From Nodosilinea sp. WJT8-NPBG4 (GTDB taxonomy: Bacteria; Cyanobacteriota; Cyanobacteriia; Phormidesmidales; Phormidesmidaceae): 63,636 bases of DNA. The stretch covers positions 1 to 63,636 of the forward strand of contig JAHHHQ010000067.1 in assembly GCA_019359285.1 (NCBI GenBank). Direction: 5' to 3'. Positions 17,953 through 27,173 of the stretch are shown in pieces. Positions within the stretch are counted from its first letter, which is position 1. Each line of letters starts with the position of its first letter. The notes below the pieces were generated by a model. It was not told the origin of the DNA. It was given only the letters and a program-made list of their open reading frames with translations, and made no database searches. A program made the position numbers and the translations under genes.

Positions 17953-19911
17953 TTATCTAGAATCTGAGGAAACTGGCCCTTCAGAAATGAGTGTTGCTGC
18001 CATGGCGGTTTCTGCTAGAGGCTCTTTCGGCGCTGGGGGCACTGCCTCGACCACGGGCAATGTTTCTAGGGTGAGCCGAGTGGGCTGAATACCGCCGGCA
18101 AGCTGTTTGAGCAGTTTGGGTTTGGAGTCATGCCAGAGGTAAATCATGCGATCGCCCACCTCCCATCGGTCTTGCCCTAGGCCAACTCGGAGCGCATCAT
18201 CGCGCTCCACAAGCAGGGGCACCATGGCACCGCTGTGCACCAACGTAGCTAGGTGAGCCTGTTGAAGCTCGCTGTTCTCCTGACGCAGCCAAGTCTCACC
18301 CAGGCGCACCTCCCCATCGCTCAGGTAAGCATTCCACTGTCTAAGGGCGAGGCGAGGCGTCTGTGCCCCCTTCAGCTGTCCCCGATTGGGCAGCTCACCT
18401 AAGCTTTTCTCCTGAGGCACTACCGCTACTACCCGTGCTGGCTGAAACTCCTCCAGCGCCCGCTGCGCTACTACAGCATTAACTTCGCCATTTTTTGTCA
18501 TGGCCAAAAAGGTGCCAGCTTTATCTAGACCCGCCCGTTCTAAGACGTCGCGATCGAGAGCGCTGCTAATCAAAAGCTCAATGCCTTCTTTTTCAGCAGC
18601 CTCGCAGGCGGAATCGTTAGTGTCAATTATGACGACTGGGTCGCCGTATTCCTTGATTAAACGGGCCATTAACAAACTGAGGGGGCTGCACCCAACAATT
18701 ACGGCTCCCACCGCCGCCGCCTTGGTAATACCTAGCCAGCCGGCTACAAACCGAGCGGTAAGCCCCTGCACCATCACCGTCATAATGATGGTGAGAAAAA
18801 CAAGGGCCTTGATCGCCTCTCCCCCGCTAATGCCCCGCTCGGTCAGCAAAATAGCAAACAGAGAGGCCACCGAGGCCGACACAATGCCGCGGGGAGCAAC
18901 CCAGCCCAGAAACAGCTTTTGGCGCCAGTTCAAATCGCTGGATTGGGTACATAGCCAGATGTTGACTGGACGCACTACCACCATCAGCACTAGCACCGTC
19001 AAAACCGCGCCTGGACCCAGGGCAAACACACTGGCAATTGAGAGGTCTGCCGCCAGTAAAACGAACAGTACCGACACTGCCAGCACTGTTAGCTGACCCT
19101 TAAATCGACGCAGCAGTCGTTCATCAGGCACCGACAGCCAGCGCACCATCATGCCCGCTACGACGGTGGTCATCAGCCCCGCTTCGCTACGAATGCTCTG
19201 GGCCAGCCCAAACAGCCCCCATAGCCCTGCCAGTACAATCAAGTTGCGCAGATCTTCCCCCAAAAAGCTGGCCTGCTTTAGCAAAAGACCCATCAGGCCG
19301 CCGCCTACTACGCCAATCAGCGTGCCAATGCTCAGCCGTAAAATCAAGCCGCCAACAACCGTAGTAGGGTCGGCATCCCCATTGAGAATAATATCGAGCA
19401 CTACTACCGCTAGGATGGCCCCAATGGGATCAATCAGCACTCCTTCACCCTCTAACAGGGTTGCCACCTTACGATCGACCGCCACCTGGCGCAGCAGAGG
19501 ACCGATTACGGTAGGGCCAGTCACCACTATTAGCGAAGCGTAAAGAAAGGCCAGCGACCAGGGAAACTCTCCCAGCCAGTGGGCTGCCATACCGCCGCCA
19601 ATCAGGGTGACGAAGATACCGATAGTAACCAGGTTGCGCAGACTGTTCGACACCTGACCTAGTTCACTTAGCTCTAGGCTTAAGCCTCCCTCAAAGAGAA
19701 TCAGCGCCACGCTGAGGGCCACAATTACCTCTAGCCCAATTCCTAAGTCTTGAGGATGGAGTAGCCCAATGCCATCTGGACCTAAGCCAATACCAAAAAG
19801 CAGCAAAAAAATAATGCTAGGAACCCTGGCGATCTCTCCAATGACCTGCGCAGTAACTCCGGCCAGCACCGTGAGTACGATCTGTAGGGTGAGGGCAAAG
19901 GAAGTATCCAT
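17953..19911 (-). CDS. Cation:proton antiporter with RCK/TrkA-N domain
   Basis: About 652 residues from the ATG at 19911; a GTG at 19929 would add six. The first ~395 residues hold around twelve transmembrane helices of the CPA1/NhaP type, with VTGPTVIGPLLRQVAVDRKV (about 134-153) and EGEGVLIDPIGAILAVVV near 160-177; the Asp there is the expected ion-binding residue. A cytoplasmic Rossmann domain follows (about 400-520, VIVGCSPLSLLMARLIKEYG then VVIIDTN), and a smaller C-terminal domain ends the protein. It exchanges Na+ or K+ for H+ at the plasma or thylakoid membrane; the ion is not decided by sequence. Confidence 0.88.
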   Translation of the reverse strand: MDTSFALTLQIVLTVLAGVTAQVIGEIARVPSIIFLLLFGIGLGPDGIGLLHPQDLGIGLEVIVALSVALILFEGGLSLELSELGQVSNSLRNLVTIGIFVTLIGGGMAAHWLGEFPWSLAFLYASLIVVTGPTVIGPLLRQVAVDRKVATLLEGEGVLIDPIGAILAVVVLDIILNGDADPTTVVGGLILRLSIGTLIGVVGGGLMGLLLKQASFLGEDLRNLIVLAGLWGLFGLAQSIRSEAGLMTTVVAGMMVRWLSVPDERLLRRFKGQLTVLAVSVLFVLLAADLSIASVFALGPGAVLTVLVLMVVVRPVNIWLCTQSSDLNWRQKLFLGWVAPRGIVSASVASLFAILLTERGISGGEAIKALVFLTIIMTVMVQGLTARFVAGWLGITKAAAVGAVIVGCSPLSLLMARLIKEYGDPVVIIDTNDSACEAAEKEGIELLISSALDRDVLERAGLDKAGTFLAMTKNGEVNAVVAQRALEEFQPARVVAVVPQEKSLGELPNRGQLKGAQTPRLALRQWNAYLSDGEVRLGETWLRQENSELQQAHLATLVHSGAMVPLLVERDDALRVGLGQDRWEVGDRMIYLWHDSKPKLLKQLAGGIQPTRLTLETLPVVEAVPPAPKEPLAETAMAATLISEGPVSSDSR

Positions 19912-19976
19912 AGGCCTATAGGGTAACACCCCGACTGTGGCTAACTCGAGAGGACAGCGCTAGACGCACTGTCCTC

Positions 19977-21218
19977 TCAGGGACGCAGCAGCAGGTAATA
20001 TAAGTGCCCTGATGTGTTGATGCGTCCAGCTAGCTCGCCGGCTTGGCTGCCCGATCCGACATACAAATCGACTCGCCCAGGACCTTGAATGGCGCCGCCT
20101 GTATCTTGATCGAGTACTAGGCGGGTAGTAGGTTGGCTAACCCAGTCGCCCTGAGGTGTTTGCCGAGGTAATGACAGCTGAATAGCCGCGATCGCCCCCG
20201 GTGGCATCAATGATTTATCGGTAGCGATCGAATAGCCAGCTGTCACCGGCACACTCAGACTGCCTGAAGGTGGCCCATCGCTGCCCTCACGAAAAAAGAT
20301 AAACCGCTCATTTTGAGGTAAATAGTGGTTTAGATCTTCGGGATGCTCTTCAAAATAAGCCAGCAGATTTGGCAGTGAAAGATCGTCTGGGTCGATTTTG
20401 CCATCGTCGACCAGCGCACGGCCAATGCTGGTGTAGGGATATTCAGTACGACCCGCATAGCCCACTGACATAACTTGGCCATCAGTGAGTTGCAGCTTGG
20501 CCGACCCCTGCACCTGTACCAGAAACGCTTCCAGGCGATTGGCTAACCACACCAGTTCTAAACCAGCGAGGGCACCCTGCCCACCTGCCAAGCCATCCAC
20601 GCCTTCTAGCTCTAAGCGAGTGGGGTGGGGCTGAGGCCAAGCATCTAGGGTGGGGGGGCGACGGTAGAGAGGATAGCGATACTCAGCATTGGGAACCGCG
20701 CTGGCTCGATACTGCGGCTCAAAGTAGCCCGTGTAGGCGACGGTGCCCCTACCGTCAGCTCCAACCGATTCATAAAGGACAAATTCTTGCCTTAGAGCAG
20801 TCTGAAAAGCCTGATTGCTGGGGCTAGTAGCGACTAGCTGCCGCAGTCGTTGCAGGCTGCGCCACACGCGATCGCGCGTAATGCCCGGTACCAAATAAGC
20901 TTGATAATCTGCTGCCGCCTTGGGTGTAGCTAGGTAGGTAAGGCTATAGTTAATCGCTTGGATCAACGCTTGACGGTCATCGGGCAGCACAAGTTCGGCC
21001 CAGAGAGAACTCTCCCTGTCCCCCATCAATGGCGTCAGCGGCAGAGCCGCTGAGGGCTGAGCGTCAGCGGGAAGATCTGAGACGAAGAGGCTTTGATCTT
21101 CACCTCTTTCAGCCGCCAACGCAAACAGTCCGCCGCTTTGCCCAACTAGACAGGCGACCGTTGCCACACCTGCTGTCAGCAACCGAGTCTTTGTGCTTGC
21201 CCTCACCCAACCAACCAT
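19977..21218 (-). CDS. mltA: Membrane-bound lytic murein transglycosylase A
   Basis: The 413-residue cell-wall enzyme cleaves glycan strands to 1,6-anhydro products. A signal peptide covers about 1-36 (LLTAGVATVACLVGQSGG). The MltA barrel follows, with FTALRQEFVLYESVGADG-like segments around 133-150 and TGYFEPQYRAS (about 160-170). The C-terminal 3D domain contains LDQDTGGAIQGPGRVDLYVG, where the Asp is the catalytic residue known in MltA. The first base of its ATG overlaps the stop of the 84-residue gene upstream (TAATG), showing coupled translation. Confidence 0.9.
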   Translation of the reverse strand: MVGWVRASTKTRLLTAGVATVACLVGQSGGLFALAAERGEDQSLFVSDLPADAQPSAALPLTPLMGDRESSLWAELVLPDDRQALIQAINYSLTYLATPKAAADYQAYLVPGITRDRVWRSLQRLRQLVATSPSNQAFQTALRQEFVLYESVGADGRGTVAYTGYFEPQYRASAVPNAEYRYPLYRRPPTLDAWPQPHPTRLELEGVDGLAGGQGALAGLELVWLANRLEAFLVQVQGSAKLQLTDGQVMSVGYAGRTEYPYTSIGRALVDDGKIDPDDLSLPNLLAYFEEHPEDLNHYLPQNERFIFFREGSDGPPSGSLSVPVTAGYSIATDKSLMPPGAIAAIQLSLPRQTPQGDWVSQPTTRLVLDQDTGGAIQGPGRVDLYVGSGSQAGELAGRINTSGHLYYLLLRP

Positions 21219-21472
21219 TAATACCGCTCGACGCTAGAGCTAAACACCGGCTCCACCCGAATCGCACTGACGCGGGACGGGCGAATGACCATATATTCGC
21301 CAGGATTTACCTTAGGCAAAGGCACTGTAATGAACTCATCGGAGGTGGCCTTGGGCATCAATTCGCCGCTGTACCACTTTTGAAAATCTTGAATGGAAGA
21401 GAAGCGTACCTCTTCGTGGTGGCCGCCATCCAACAGCATGTGAATGATGTACTCACTGGGCGTTCTTGGCAT
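21218..21472 (-). CDS. Conserved small cyanobacterial protein
   Basis: An 84-residue cytoplasmic protein with no recognised domain and no membrane segment. It has an aromatic and charged N-terminal half (FSSIQDFQKWYSGELMPK) and a C-terminal strand-rich half (YMVIRPSRVSAIRVEPVF), suggesting a small alpha/beta fold. Its stop codon overlaps the mltA start by one base, so it is probably translated with the transglycosylase and may act in the same pathway. Composition and coupled translation indicate a real gene. Function unknown. Confidence 0.75.
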   Translation of the reverse strand: MPRTPSEYIIHMLLDGGHHEEVRFSSIQDFQKWYSGELMPKATSDEFITVPLPKVNPGEYMVIRPSRVSAIRVEPVFSSSVERY

Positions 21473-21604
21473 AGGAAATTGCGATCCTTCAGTTCACCGC
21501 CCCTATTATGGGCTGTTTGGCCATAAAAACTACCATTCTCGCCAGGGGAATTTTGTTTGCTCTGTAGACGCGGAAGCTACCCATCGCCCTGGATGAGCAC
21601 CGTC

Positions 21605-22513
21605 TCAAGGAATCGGAGTGGTTTCCAGCAGGTCAGCCACTAGCCGCTGGGACCGGTGGTGGCCGGCAGGGATCAGGCGATGGGCCAACACGTGGGGGGC
21701 CAATTGCTTAGCATCGTCAGGGATAGCATAGCTGCGCCCTTCTAAGTAAGCCAAGGCCTGAACCGCCTTGTAAAACGCCACCGAGCCCCGAGGGCTGACC
21801 CCAAGGGTAATGTCGCTGTGGGTGCGGGTGGCCCGTACAAGGTCGAGGATATAGTGCTGCAGCGACTCTTCTACCGTCACCCGGGCACATTCTGCCCGCA
21901 GAGCCATGACCTCATCTAGCGTGATGCAGGGTTGAATATCGTGGGGAGAGCCCCCACCCCCAAGTCGCTGGAGCATTCTCAGCTCTTCACTTTCTGTGGG
22001 GTAGCCGAGGCTAAAGGAGAGAGCAAACCGGTCCATTTGGGCTTCGGGGAGAGGGAAAGTGCCCTGGTATTCCACTGGGTTCTGAGTTGCAATTACAAAG
22101 AATGGAGCGGGCACTGGGCGCGACAGGCCATCTAGAGTTACTTGGTGCTCTTCCATCACCTCTAGTAATGCCGATTGAGTGCGTGGAGTTGCTCGGTTGA
22201 TTTCGTCAGCCAGCAAAATATTGGCAAACACCGGCCCCGGCATGAACTGAAACTCACCGCTGTTAGGATTCCAGATGTTGGTGCCGGTAACATCGGTGGG
22301 TAGAAGGTCGGGAGTGCACTGAATGCGCTGAAATCGACCATCGATACAGCGGGCCAGCGATTTAGCTAGCAGAGTCTTGCCAACCCCCGGCACATCCTCA
22401 AGCAGAGCATGCCCTCCTGAAAACAGCGCCACTAGCACTAGTCGAATGGAGGCTGATTTGCCAACGATGGTTTTATCTAAATTCTGAACTAGCGTTTCAA
22501 TCCGCTCACGCAT
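21605..22513 (-). CDS. MoxR-type AAA+ ATPase
   Basis: The start at 22513 (MRERIETLVQNLD) gives 302 residues and matches the usual MoxR beginning; a longer frame to 22633 adds 40 residues that look non-coding. Walker A LLEDVPGVGKTLLAKSLA (about 38-55), Walker B NILLADEINRATPRTQSALL and the sensor ATQNPVEYQGTFPLPEAQMD are all present. MoxR proteins act as chaperones that insert cofactors or mature complexes, normally with a von Willebrand A and a DUF58 partner. Neither partner is next to it here, so the client cannot be inferred. Confidence 0.9.
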   Translation of the reverse strand: MRERIETLVQNLDKTIVGKSASIRLVLVALFSGGHALLEDVPGVGKTLLAKSLARCIDGRFQRIQCTPDLLPTDVTGTNIWNPNSGEFQFMPGPVFANILLADEINRATPRTQSALLEVMEEHQVTLDGLSRPVPAPFFVIATQNPVEYQGTFPLPEAQMDRFALSFSLGYPTESEELRMLQRLGGGGSPHDIQPCITLDEVMALRAECARVTVEESLQHYILDLVRATRTHSDITLGVSPRGSVAFYKAVQALAYLEGRSYAIPDDAKQLAPHVLAHRLIPAGHHRSQRLVADLLETTPIP

Positions 22514-22644
22514 GCTGGTGACCCCTGCTATACCAAGTCCAGCTCGGCAACTGCGGTTTACCCGAAGGAGAACCTTTACCCCTGGACGTGACTTAAATGT
22601 GTTTAGGCCTATGATGCCCCGATCGCCCCTCAACTGCCTACCAG

Positions 22645-23682
22645 CTATCGCGCCAGTTCTCTTAGCGCCTGTTGGCAGTCACGCTGGATCTGGGTCTTGA
22701 GATCATTAAGACTGCCAAATTTTTGCTCGGGCCGCAGAAAACTGTGTAGAGATACCTCCAAAGTCTTGTCGTAAAGGTTGCCCTCCCAGTTGAGCAGGTG
22801 TACTTCAACGGTGAGAGCCGATCCCTTCACCGTGGGGCGGTTGCCCAGGTTCATCACCGCTGGGACGAGGGGATAAGGGGTCTGAGTTGCCCCATGCACC
22901 CACACGCTGTAAACCCCCGTTTGAGGCAAAAATTTCTCGGCGGGCAGGTGTAGATTCGCGGTAGGGAACCCAATAGTTCGCCCCAGCTGCTGCCCTTTTA
23001 CCACCCGACCAACCAAACTGTAGGGCCGCCCCAGCAGTGCCTTGACCGTATCGAGATCGGTTTTTTCTAAGGCCTGGCGAATGCGAGAGCTGCTAATGCG
23101 ATCGGCACCTAAATCAACAACGGGAGCAATGTGCACCTGAACTCCGTAGCGGGCAGCTAACGCTTTCAGGTCGTCTACAGTGCCCTGACGCTTCTTGCCA
23201 AAGCAAAAGTCTTTGCCCACGCTGATGTGCTGTACCCGCAAATGCTTTACTAGCAACGTTTCCACAAAGTCTTCGGGCGACAGATTGGCCAAGGATTGAT
23301 CAAAGGGCAATAACACCAGTTGACCAATACCCAAACGGCTGATCTGGGCAGCTTTTTCGGGTAGAGGCGTCAGCAGCGAACGAGCCTGCCTCGAGAAGAA
23401 CTCCTGCGGATGCGGAAAAAACGTCATCACGGTAGGAATAGGAGTCGCTGCCAGCTGAGAGTTTGCGGTCGGAAAGCTGATCTGAGTCCTCTGGCGATGG
23501 CTCAATCCTCGCAGCGACGTCTCGGGCAGCTGCGGGTTGACACAGGGCTCACCCTGACCCTGAGCCCCCAAGGGCACCACCGAGCGAATGACGGCCTGAT
23601 GCCCTAAGTGGACACCATCAAAGTTCCCCAAGGCGATCGCCGTTGGAGTAATAGCTGTTGTAAGCGAAGACGTGATCCACAC
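22645..23682 (-). CDS. ribF: Bifunctional riboflavin kinase / FAD synthetase
   Basis: The 345-residue enzyme makes FMN and then FAD. The N-terminal adenylyltransferase has LGNFDGVHLGHQAVI (18-32), FFPHPQEFF (about 88-96), VGKDFCFGKKRQG and RISSSRIRQAL. The C-terminal flavokinase has GRTIGFPTANLHLP and later VMNLGNRPT. The start appears to be GTG. Odd: about 30 extra residues (about 40-80) lie between the first two motifs, and they include RTQISFPTAN, which resembles the flavokinase motif GRTIGFPTAN. All catalytic motifs look intact, so the enzyme should be active. Confidence 0.9.
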   Translation of the reverse strand: MWITSSLTTAITPTAIALGNFDGVHLGHQAVIRSVVPLGAQGQGEPCVNPQLPETSLRGLSHRQRTQISFPTANSQLAATPIPTVMTFFPHPQEFFSRQARSLLTPLPEKAAQISRLGIGQLVLLPFDQSLANLSPEDFVETLLVKHLRVQHISVGKDFCFGKKRQGTVDDLKALAARYGVQVHIAPVVDLGADRISSSRIRQALEKTDLDTVKALLGRPYSLVGRVVKGQQLGRTIGFPTANLHLPAEKFLPQTGVYSVWVHGATQTPYPLVPAVMNLGNRPTVKGSALTVEVHLLNWEGNLYDKTLEVSLHSFLRPEQKFGSLNDLKTQIQRDCQQALRELAR

Positions 23683-23771
23683 GCTTTACATTTTTACACA
23701 GTCTGTTGGGCTCAACCTAGCTGGGAAGTAATTCAACTGGTGCGAGGTTTGGGATACGCCGAGCCCAGGGA

Positions 23772-24680
23772 TCAGGTGTAATTTCCCAAAGCCTTCGTAC
23801 CAATGGCTTTCGACGTCAGAGTAGCGCGGGCGGCAGTCAGATCAATCACCATACCTTCTTTGGCCACCACTGCGCCGGGGAATACTGCCTTGGTTTGAGC
23901 CGCTATTTGATCCATAAAGTCATCGTCGTGGGCGGGGTCGTGGTGGAAGATGACTAAGGTCTTGACCCCGGCTGCCTTGGCGACCTTCACCGCCTCCTGC
24001 CAAGTGGAGTGGCCCCAGCTTACCTTGCTCGAGTTGGGGTCATTGTACTCGTCGTCGGTATAGGTGGAGTCGTAGATCATGACGTCGGCATCGCGGGCTA
24101 GCCACACAGCGTTGTCATCTAGACGGTCGGAGTAGTGCTCGGTATCGGTAATGTAGGCGGCCACCTGATTTTGCCAGGTCACTCGATAGCCCACCGCTTC
24201 GCCGGGGTGATTGAGCAGGGCGTTTTCGATGGTAATGTCGCCCATATGCAGGGTTTCCCCCACTTCGATGTCGCAAAACTTCAGATCGGCCCCCATCACC
24301 TGGAGAGGCACCGGAAAGTTGGGGTGCAACATCTGGTCGTTGAGGCGCTGCTCAATGGTGGAGCCGTTGGGAGCGATCGCACCGTAGATATTGAACCGAT
24401 TGCCCCGCACAAAGGCCGGCACAAAGAACGGGAAGCCTTGGATGTGGTCCCAGTGGGAGTGGGTAAAGAACATGTTGGCCTCGACGGGCATTTCGGCCAG
24501 CAATGACAGACCCAGCTCTCGCAGACCAGTACCCCCGTCAAAAATCAGGCGATGTCCTCCGACCATCATCTCAACGCAGGATGTGTTACCGCCGTAGCGC
24601 ACCGTAGATGGCCCTGGGCAAGCAATGCTTCCACGCACGCCCCAAAACCTGACTAAAAACTGCTCAGTAAGCTCAGCCAT
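23772..24680 (-). CDS. MBL-fold metallohydrolase
   Basis: A 302-residue cytoplasmic metallo-beta-lactamase-fold hydrolase. The metal motif HSHWDH is at residues 74-79 (HxHxDH), with further ligands likely in LLNHPGEAVGYR (about 155-166) and ITDTEH (about 177-182); a late His pair occurs in VIFHHDPAHDDD near residue 255. The N terminus FWGVRGSIACPGPSTVRYGG is typical of a cyanobacterial group related to the RNase Z and cyclic-phosphodiesterase branches. The substrate is unknown; phosphodiester hydrolysis is the best guess. It stands 215 nt from surE on the same strand. Confidence 0.82.
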   Translation of the reverse strand: MAELTEQFLVRFWGVRGSIACPGPSTVRYGGNTSCVEMMVGGHRLIFDGGTGLRELGLSLLAEMPVEANMFFTHSHWDHIQGFPFFVPAFVRGNRFNIYGAIAPNGSTIEQRLNDQMLHPNFPVPLQVMGADLKFCDIEVGETLHMGDITIENALLNHPGEAVGYRVTWQNQVAAYITDTEHYSDRLDDNAVWLARDADVMIYDSTYTDDEYNDPNSSKVSWGHSTWQEAVKVAKAAGVKTLVIFHHDPAHDDDFMDQIAAQTKAVFPGAVVAKEGMVIDLTAARATLTSKAIGTKALGNYT

Positions 24681-24895
24681 GAATCTCTCGGAGATGGGAA
24701 AGCATGGAATATCAGGCTAAAAATGCAAATGCGCCTTAAGGTAGAGCACAACCCGAGATTTCTTTAATAGTAATGAAATCTAATCAAAATGATTAGGGTA
24801 GAGAACCCCCTTACCGGGAAGACCTCAGAGTGCTGTTAGATGACTTGGCCTTAGTTTGCCCGGAAGCGCTATGAAATTTCGCCGTAGATTATATT

Positions 24896-25732
24896 TTACT
24901 CTACTTGCTCCGGCAGCAGCGGCCGCTGACCCTGGGCTAAATCTAACAGATCGCCTACGGCAGTCAGGTTATATTGCAGCGGTGTGACCGAGATGTAGCG
25001 ATCGCGAATAGCTTGCACATCGGTCGGAATAGTTACCATAGCCTGAGTCAATTCGGGAGGCCAACCTTGGTTAGGCAAGGGATCCTCGATATCTTCGACG
25101 GCTTCTCCCGCTAGCCAGTAGTAGGTTTTACCCCGAGGGTCGAGGCGTTTTTCAAACTGGTCGAAATAGCGGCGAATGCCTTGGCGAGTAATTTTGGCAC
25201 CTTTGATCTCCGTTGCTGGCACCGCTGGCACGTTGACGTTGAGCAGCATGGGGCGCCCTAAGGGGAAGCGCTCGCGATCGGCCAGCAGGTCGCAGATAAA
25301 ATCGGCAGCGGGGCCAAAGCTGCCTTGGGTGAAGCTGGTCAGACTTACTGCGATCGCCGGAATGCCCTCCATTACCCCCTCCATCGCTGCCGACACTGTG
25401 CCCGAATAGACCACGTCAGTGCCCAGGTTGGCGCCGTGGTTGATGCCCGAGACCACAACCTCTGGGGGCGTTGCCATCAGCGCTCCCAGGGCCAGCTTGA
25501 CGCAGTCGGCGGGGGTACCAGAGCAGCTCCAGGCCTCAACATCATCCTTAAACACCGACTCGATCATCTCAGCGCGAATTGGCTTGTGCATCGTGAGCCC
25601 ATGGCCTGTGGCAGAACGCTCGCGATCGGGGCACACCACGGTAACTCGGTGACCCGCCGCCGCCAGGGTAGAGGCTAGGGTGCGCATACCTAGAGCAAAA
25701 ATACCGTCGTCGTTGCTGATGAGAATATTCAT
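24896..25732 (-). CDS. surE: 5'/3'-nucleotidase SurE
   Basis: A 278-residue metal-dependent phosphatase acting on nucleoside monophosphates. The N terminus MNILISNDDG carries the Asp8-Asp9 metal pair, and SATGHGLTMHKP (about 42-53) and GINHGANLGTDVVYSGTVSA (about 95-114) are the SurE signatures with the remaining metal ligands and the phosphate loop. Length is normal. It diverges from pheS, with roughly 118 nt between the starts, an arrangement that would put both promoters in that short interval. Confidence 0.93.
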   Translation of the reverse strand: MNILISNDDGIFALGMRTLASTLAAAGHRVTVVCPDRERSATGHGLTMHKPIRAEMIESVFKDDVEAWSCSGTPADCVKLALGALMATPPEVVVSGINHGANLGTDVVYSGTVSAAMEGVMEGIPAIAVSLTSFTQGSFGPAADFICDLLADRERFPLGRPMLLNVNVPAVPATEIKGAKITRQGIRRYFDQFEKRLDPRGKTYYWLAGEAVEDIEDPLPNQGWPPELTQAMVTIPTDVQAIRDRYISVTPLQYNLTAVGDLLDLAQGQRPLLPEQVE

Positions 25733-25850
25733 GACTGTTCCCCTGCCACACTAAAATAATCAAAGCCCAAAGCTAGCCTAGAGCGCCAAGGTATTGCCCA
25801 AAGCTGGCCGGGCTAGCCTCCCTATATTGTTGTTGCACCATACACGCAGA

Positions 25851-26852
25851 ATGACCGCCGCACCCGCCTCGCTCGAAACCGACCTAATGGCCATGAAGGA
25901 GGCCGCCCAGAGCGCGATCGCCGCCGCCGCCACCCTAGACGAATTAGAGCAGCTGCGCATTGGCTATCTGGGGAAAAAGGGCCAGCTCTCTAAAGTGCTG
26001 GGAGGCATGGGCAAACTCTCCGCCGAAGAGCGTCCCCGCATTGGTGCGTTGGCCAACGAAGTTAAAGAACTCATTCAAACCCAGCTCGATCAGGGCAAAA
26101 GTGCCCTAGAAGCTGCTCGCATTGAGGCCCAGTTGGCCACTGAGACTTTGGATGTCACTATGCCTGGCATCTTCCAACCCCAGGGCCGCATTCACCCGAT
26201 CAACAGCATCATCGATCGCATCGTCGATATTTTTGTGGGCTTGGGCTATACCGTCGCCGACGGCCCCGAAATTGAGACTGACTACTATAACTTTGAAGCC
26301 CTCAACTTTCTGCCTGACCACCCGGCCCGCGATATGCAGGATACGCTGTACCTGCCCAACGGCCATCTGATGCGCACCCACACCTCTAACACGCAAATCC
26401 GCTATATGCAGGCCAATGAGCCGCCTCTGCGAGCCGTTGCCATTGGTCGCTGCTATCGCCGCGACACGGTAGATGCCACCCACGCCGCCGTGTTTCACCA
26501 GATTGAGTTCTTCGCGGTGGATACTGACATTACCTTCACCGACCTGAGAGGCACTATCAAGGTGTTTCTAGAGGCGCTCTACGGCGAGATTCCCGTGCGG
26601 TTTCGGCCCAGCTTCTTCCCGTTCACCGAGCCCTCCGCCGAGGTAGATGTAGAGTGGCAAGGCAAGTGGCTAGAGGTGCTGGGCTGCGGCATGATTGACC
26701 CTAACGTTCTGAAATCCGTTGGTTACGATCCTGAGATTTACAGTGGCTTCGCAGCAGGCCTAGGGGTAGAGCGCCTAGCCATGGTTCAGCATCAAATTGA
26801 TGACATTCGCCGCCTTTACACCAGCGATCTGCGGTTTTTACGGCAGTTCTAG
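25851..26852 (+). CDS. pheS: Phenylalanyl-tRNA synthetase alpha subunit
   Basis: The ATG at 25851 gives 333 residues, the normal size; an upstream in-frame ATG at 25794 would add a basic stretch that the family does not have. The N-terminal coiled coil (about 1-90) is followed by the class II core: a motif 2 region RCYRRDTVDATHAAVFHQIE (about 201-220), and motif 3 in GLGVERLAMVQHQIDDIRRL near the C terminus. The alpha subunit, with PheT, charges tRNA-Phe. PheT is not in the window; the pheS and pheT genes are commonly apart in cyanobacteria. Confidence 0.95.
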   Translation: MTAAPASLETDLMAMKEAAQSAIAAAATLDELEQLRIGYLGKKGQLSKVLGGMGKLSAEERPRIGALANEVKELIQTQLDQGKSALEAARIEAQLATETLDVTMPGIFQPQGRIHPINSIIDRIVDIFVGLGYTVADGPEIETDYYNFEALNFLPDHPARDMQDTLYLPNGHLMRTHTSNTQIRYMQANEPPLRAVAIGRCYRRDTVDATHAAVFHQIEFFAVDTDITFTDLRGTIKVFLEALYGEIPVRFRPSFFPFTEPSAEVDVEWQGKWLEVLGCGMIDPNVLKSVGYDPEIYSGFAAGLGVERLAMVQHQIDDIRRLYTSDLRFLRQF

Positions 26853-27173
26853 TTCTAGATAACTGCTAACCATAGCGTTGTTTAAGGGCAAGCTAAGGTT
26901 AGCTGAGTCAAGTTCTTAAACAGCTTTTGACTGCCTTAATAGCGGCTCATGCGTTCTGACACGATAGAGCGGTGAGCTACAACTTCGCACCGCTGTCGCG
27001 GCCCCAAACCCCTTTGATCATCGCTTCGCAGAAAGTTCTCTCTAAACAGAACCCTGCTAAAACTCTGTATACAATGGACTGTATACAGAGGCATCACGGT
27101 ATCTGATGGTCTGTAACGTTTTCTGGAGTCAAACGTTTCATCTCTTCACTGAACTCCTCCCGACTGAATACCT
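26853..27173. other. Intergenic region with a twin operator
   Basis: The 321-nt gap upstream of the M20 amidohydrolase contains the paired TGTATACA site listed separately. Nothing else stands out; the first 200 nt are unstructured. Confidence 0.45.
27066..27087. promoter_or_regulatory. Twin TGTATACA palindrome, probable operator
   Basis: The 8-bp palindrome TGTATACA occurs at 27066-27073 and again at 27080-27087, spaced 14 nt start to start. It lies about 87-108 nt before the ATG of the amidohydrolase. Palindromes of the GTATAC type are typical of GntR-family repressors. I infer an operator for an unlinked regulator, possibly responsive to the enzyme's substrate; no regulator gene is adjacent. 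Confidence 0.5.

Noticed and set aside
18500..19543. Long plus-strand frames opposite the antiporter
   Set aside because: Antisense shadows of a well-supported membrane protein; low-complexity Ser/Thr/Ala composition.
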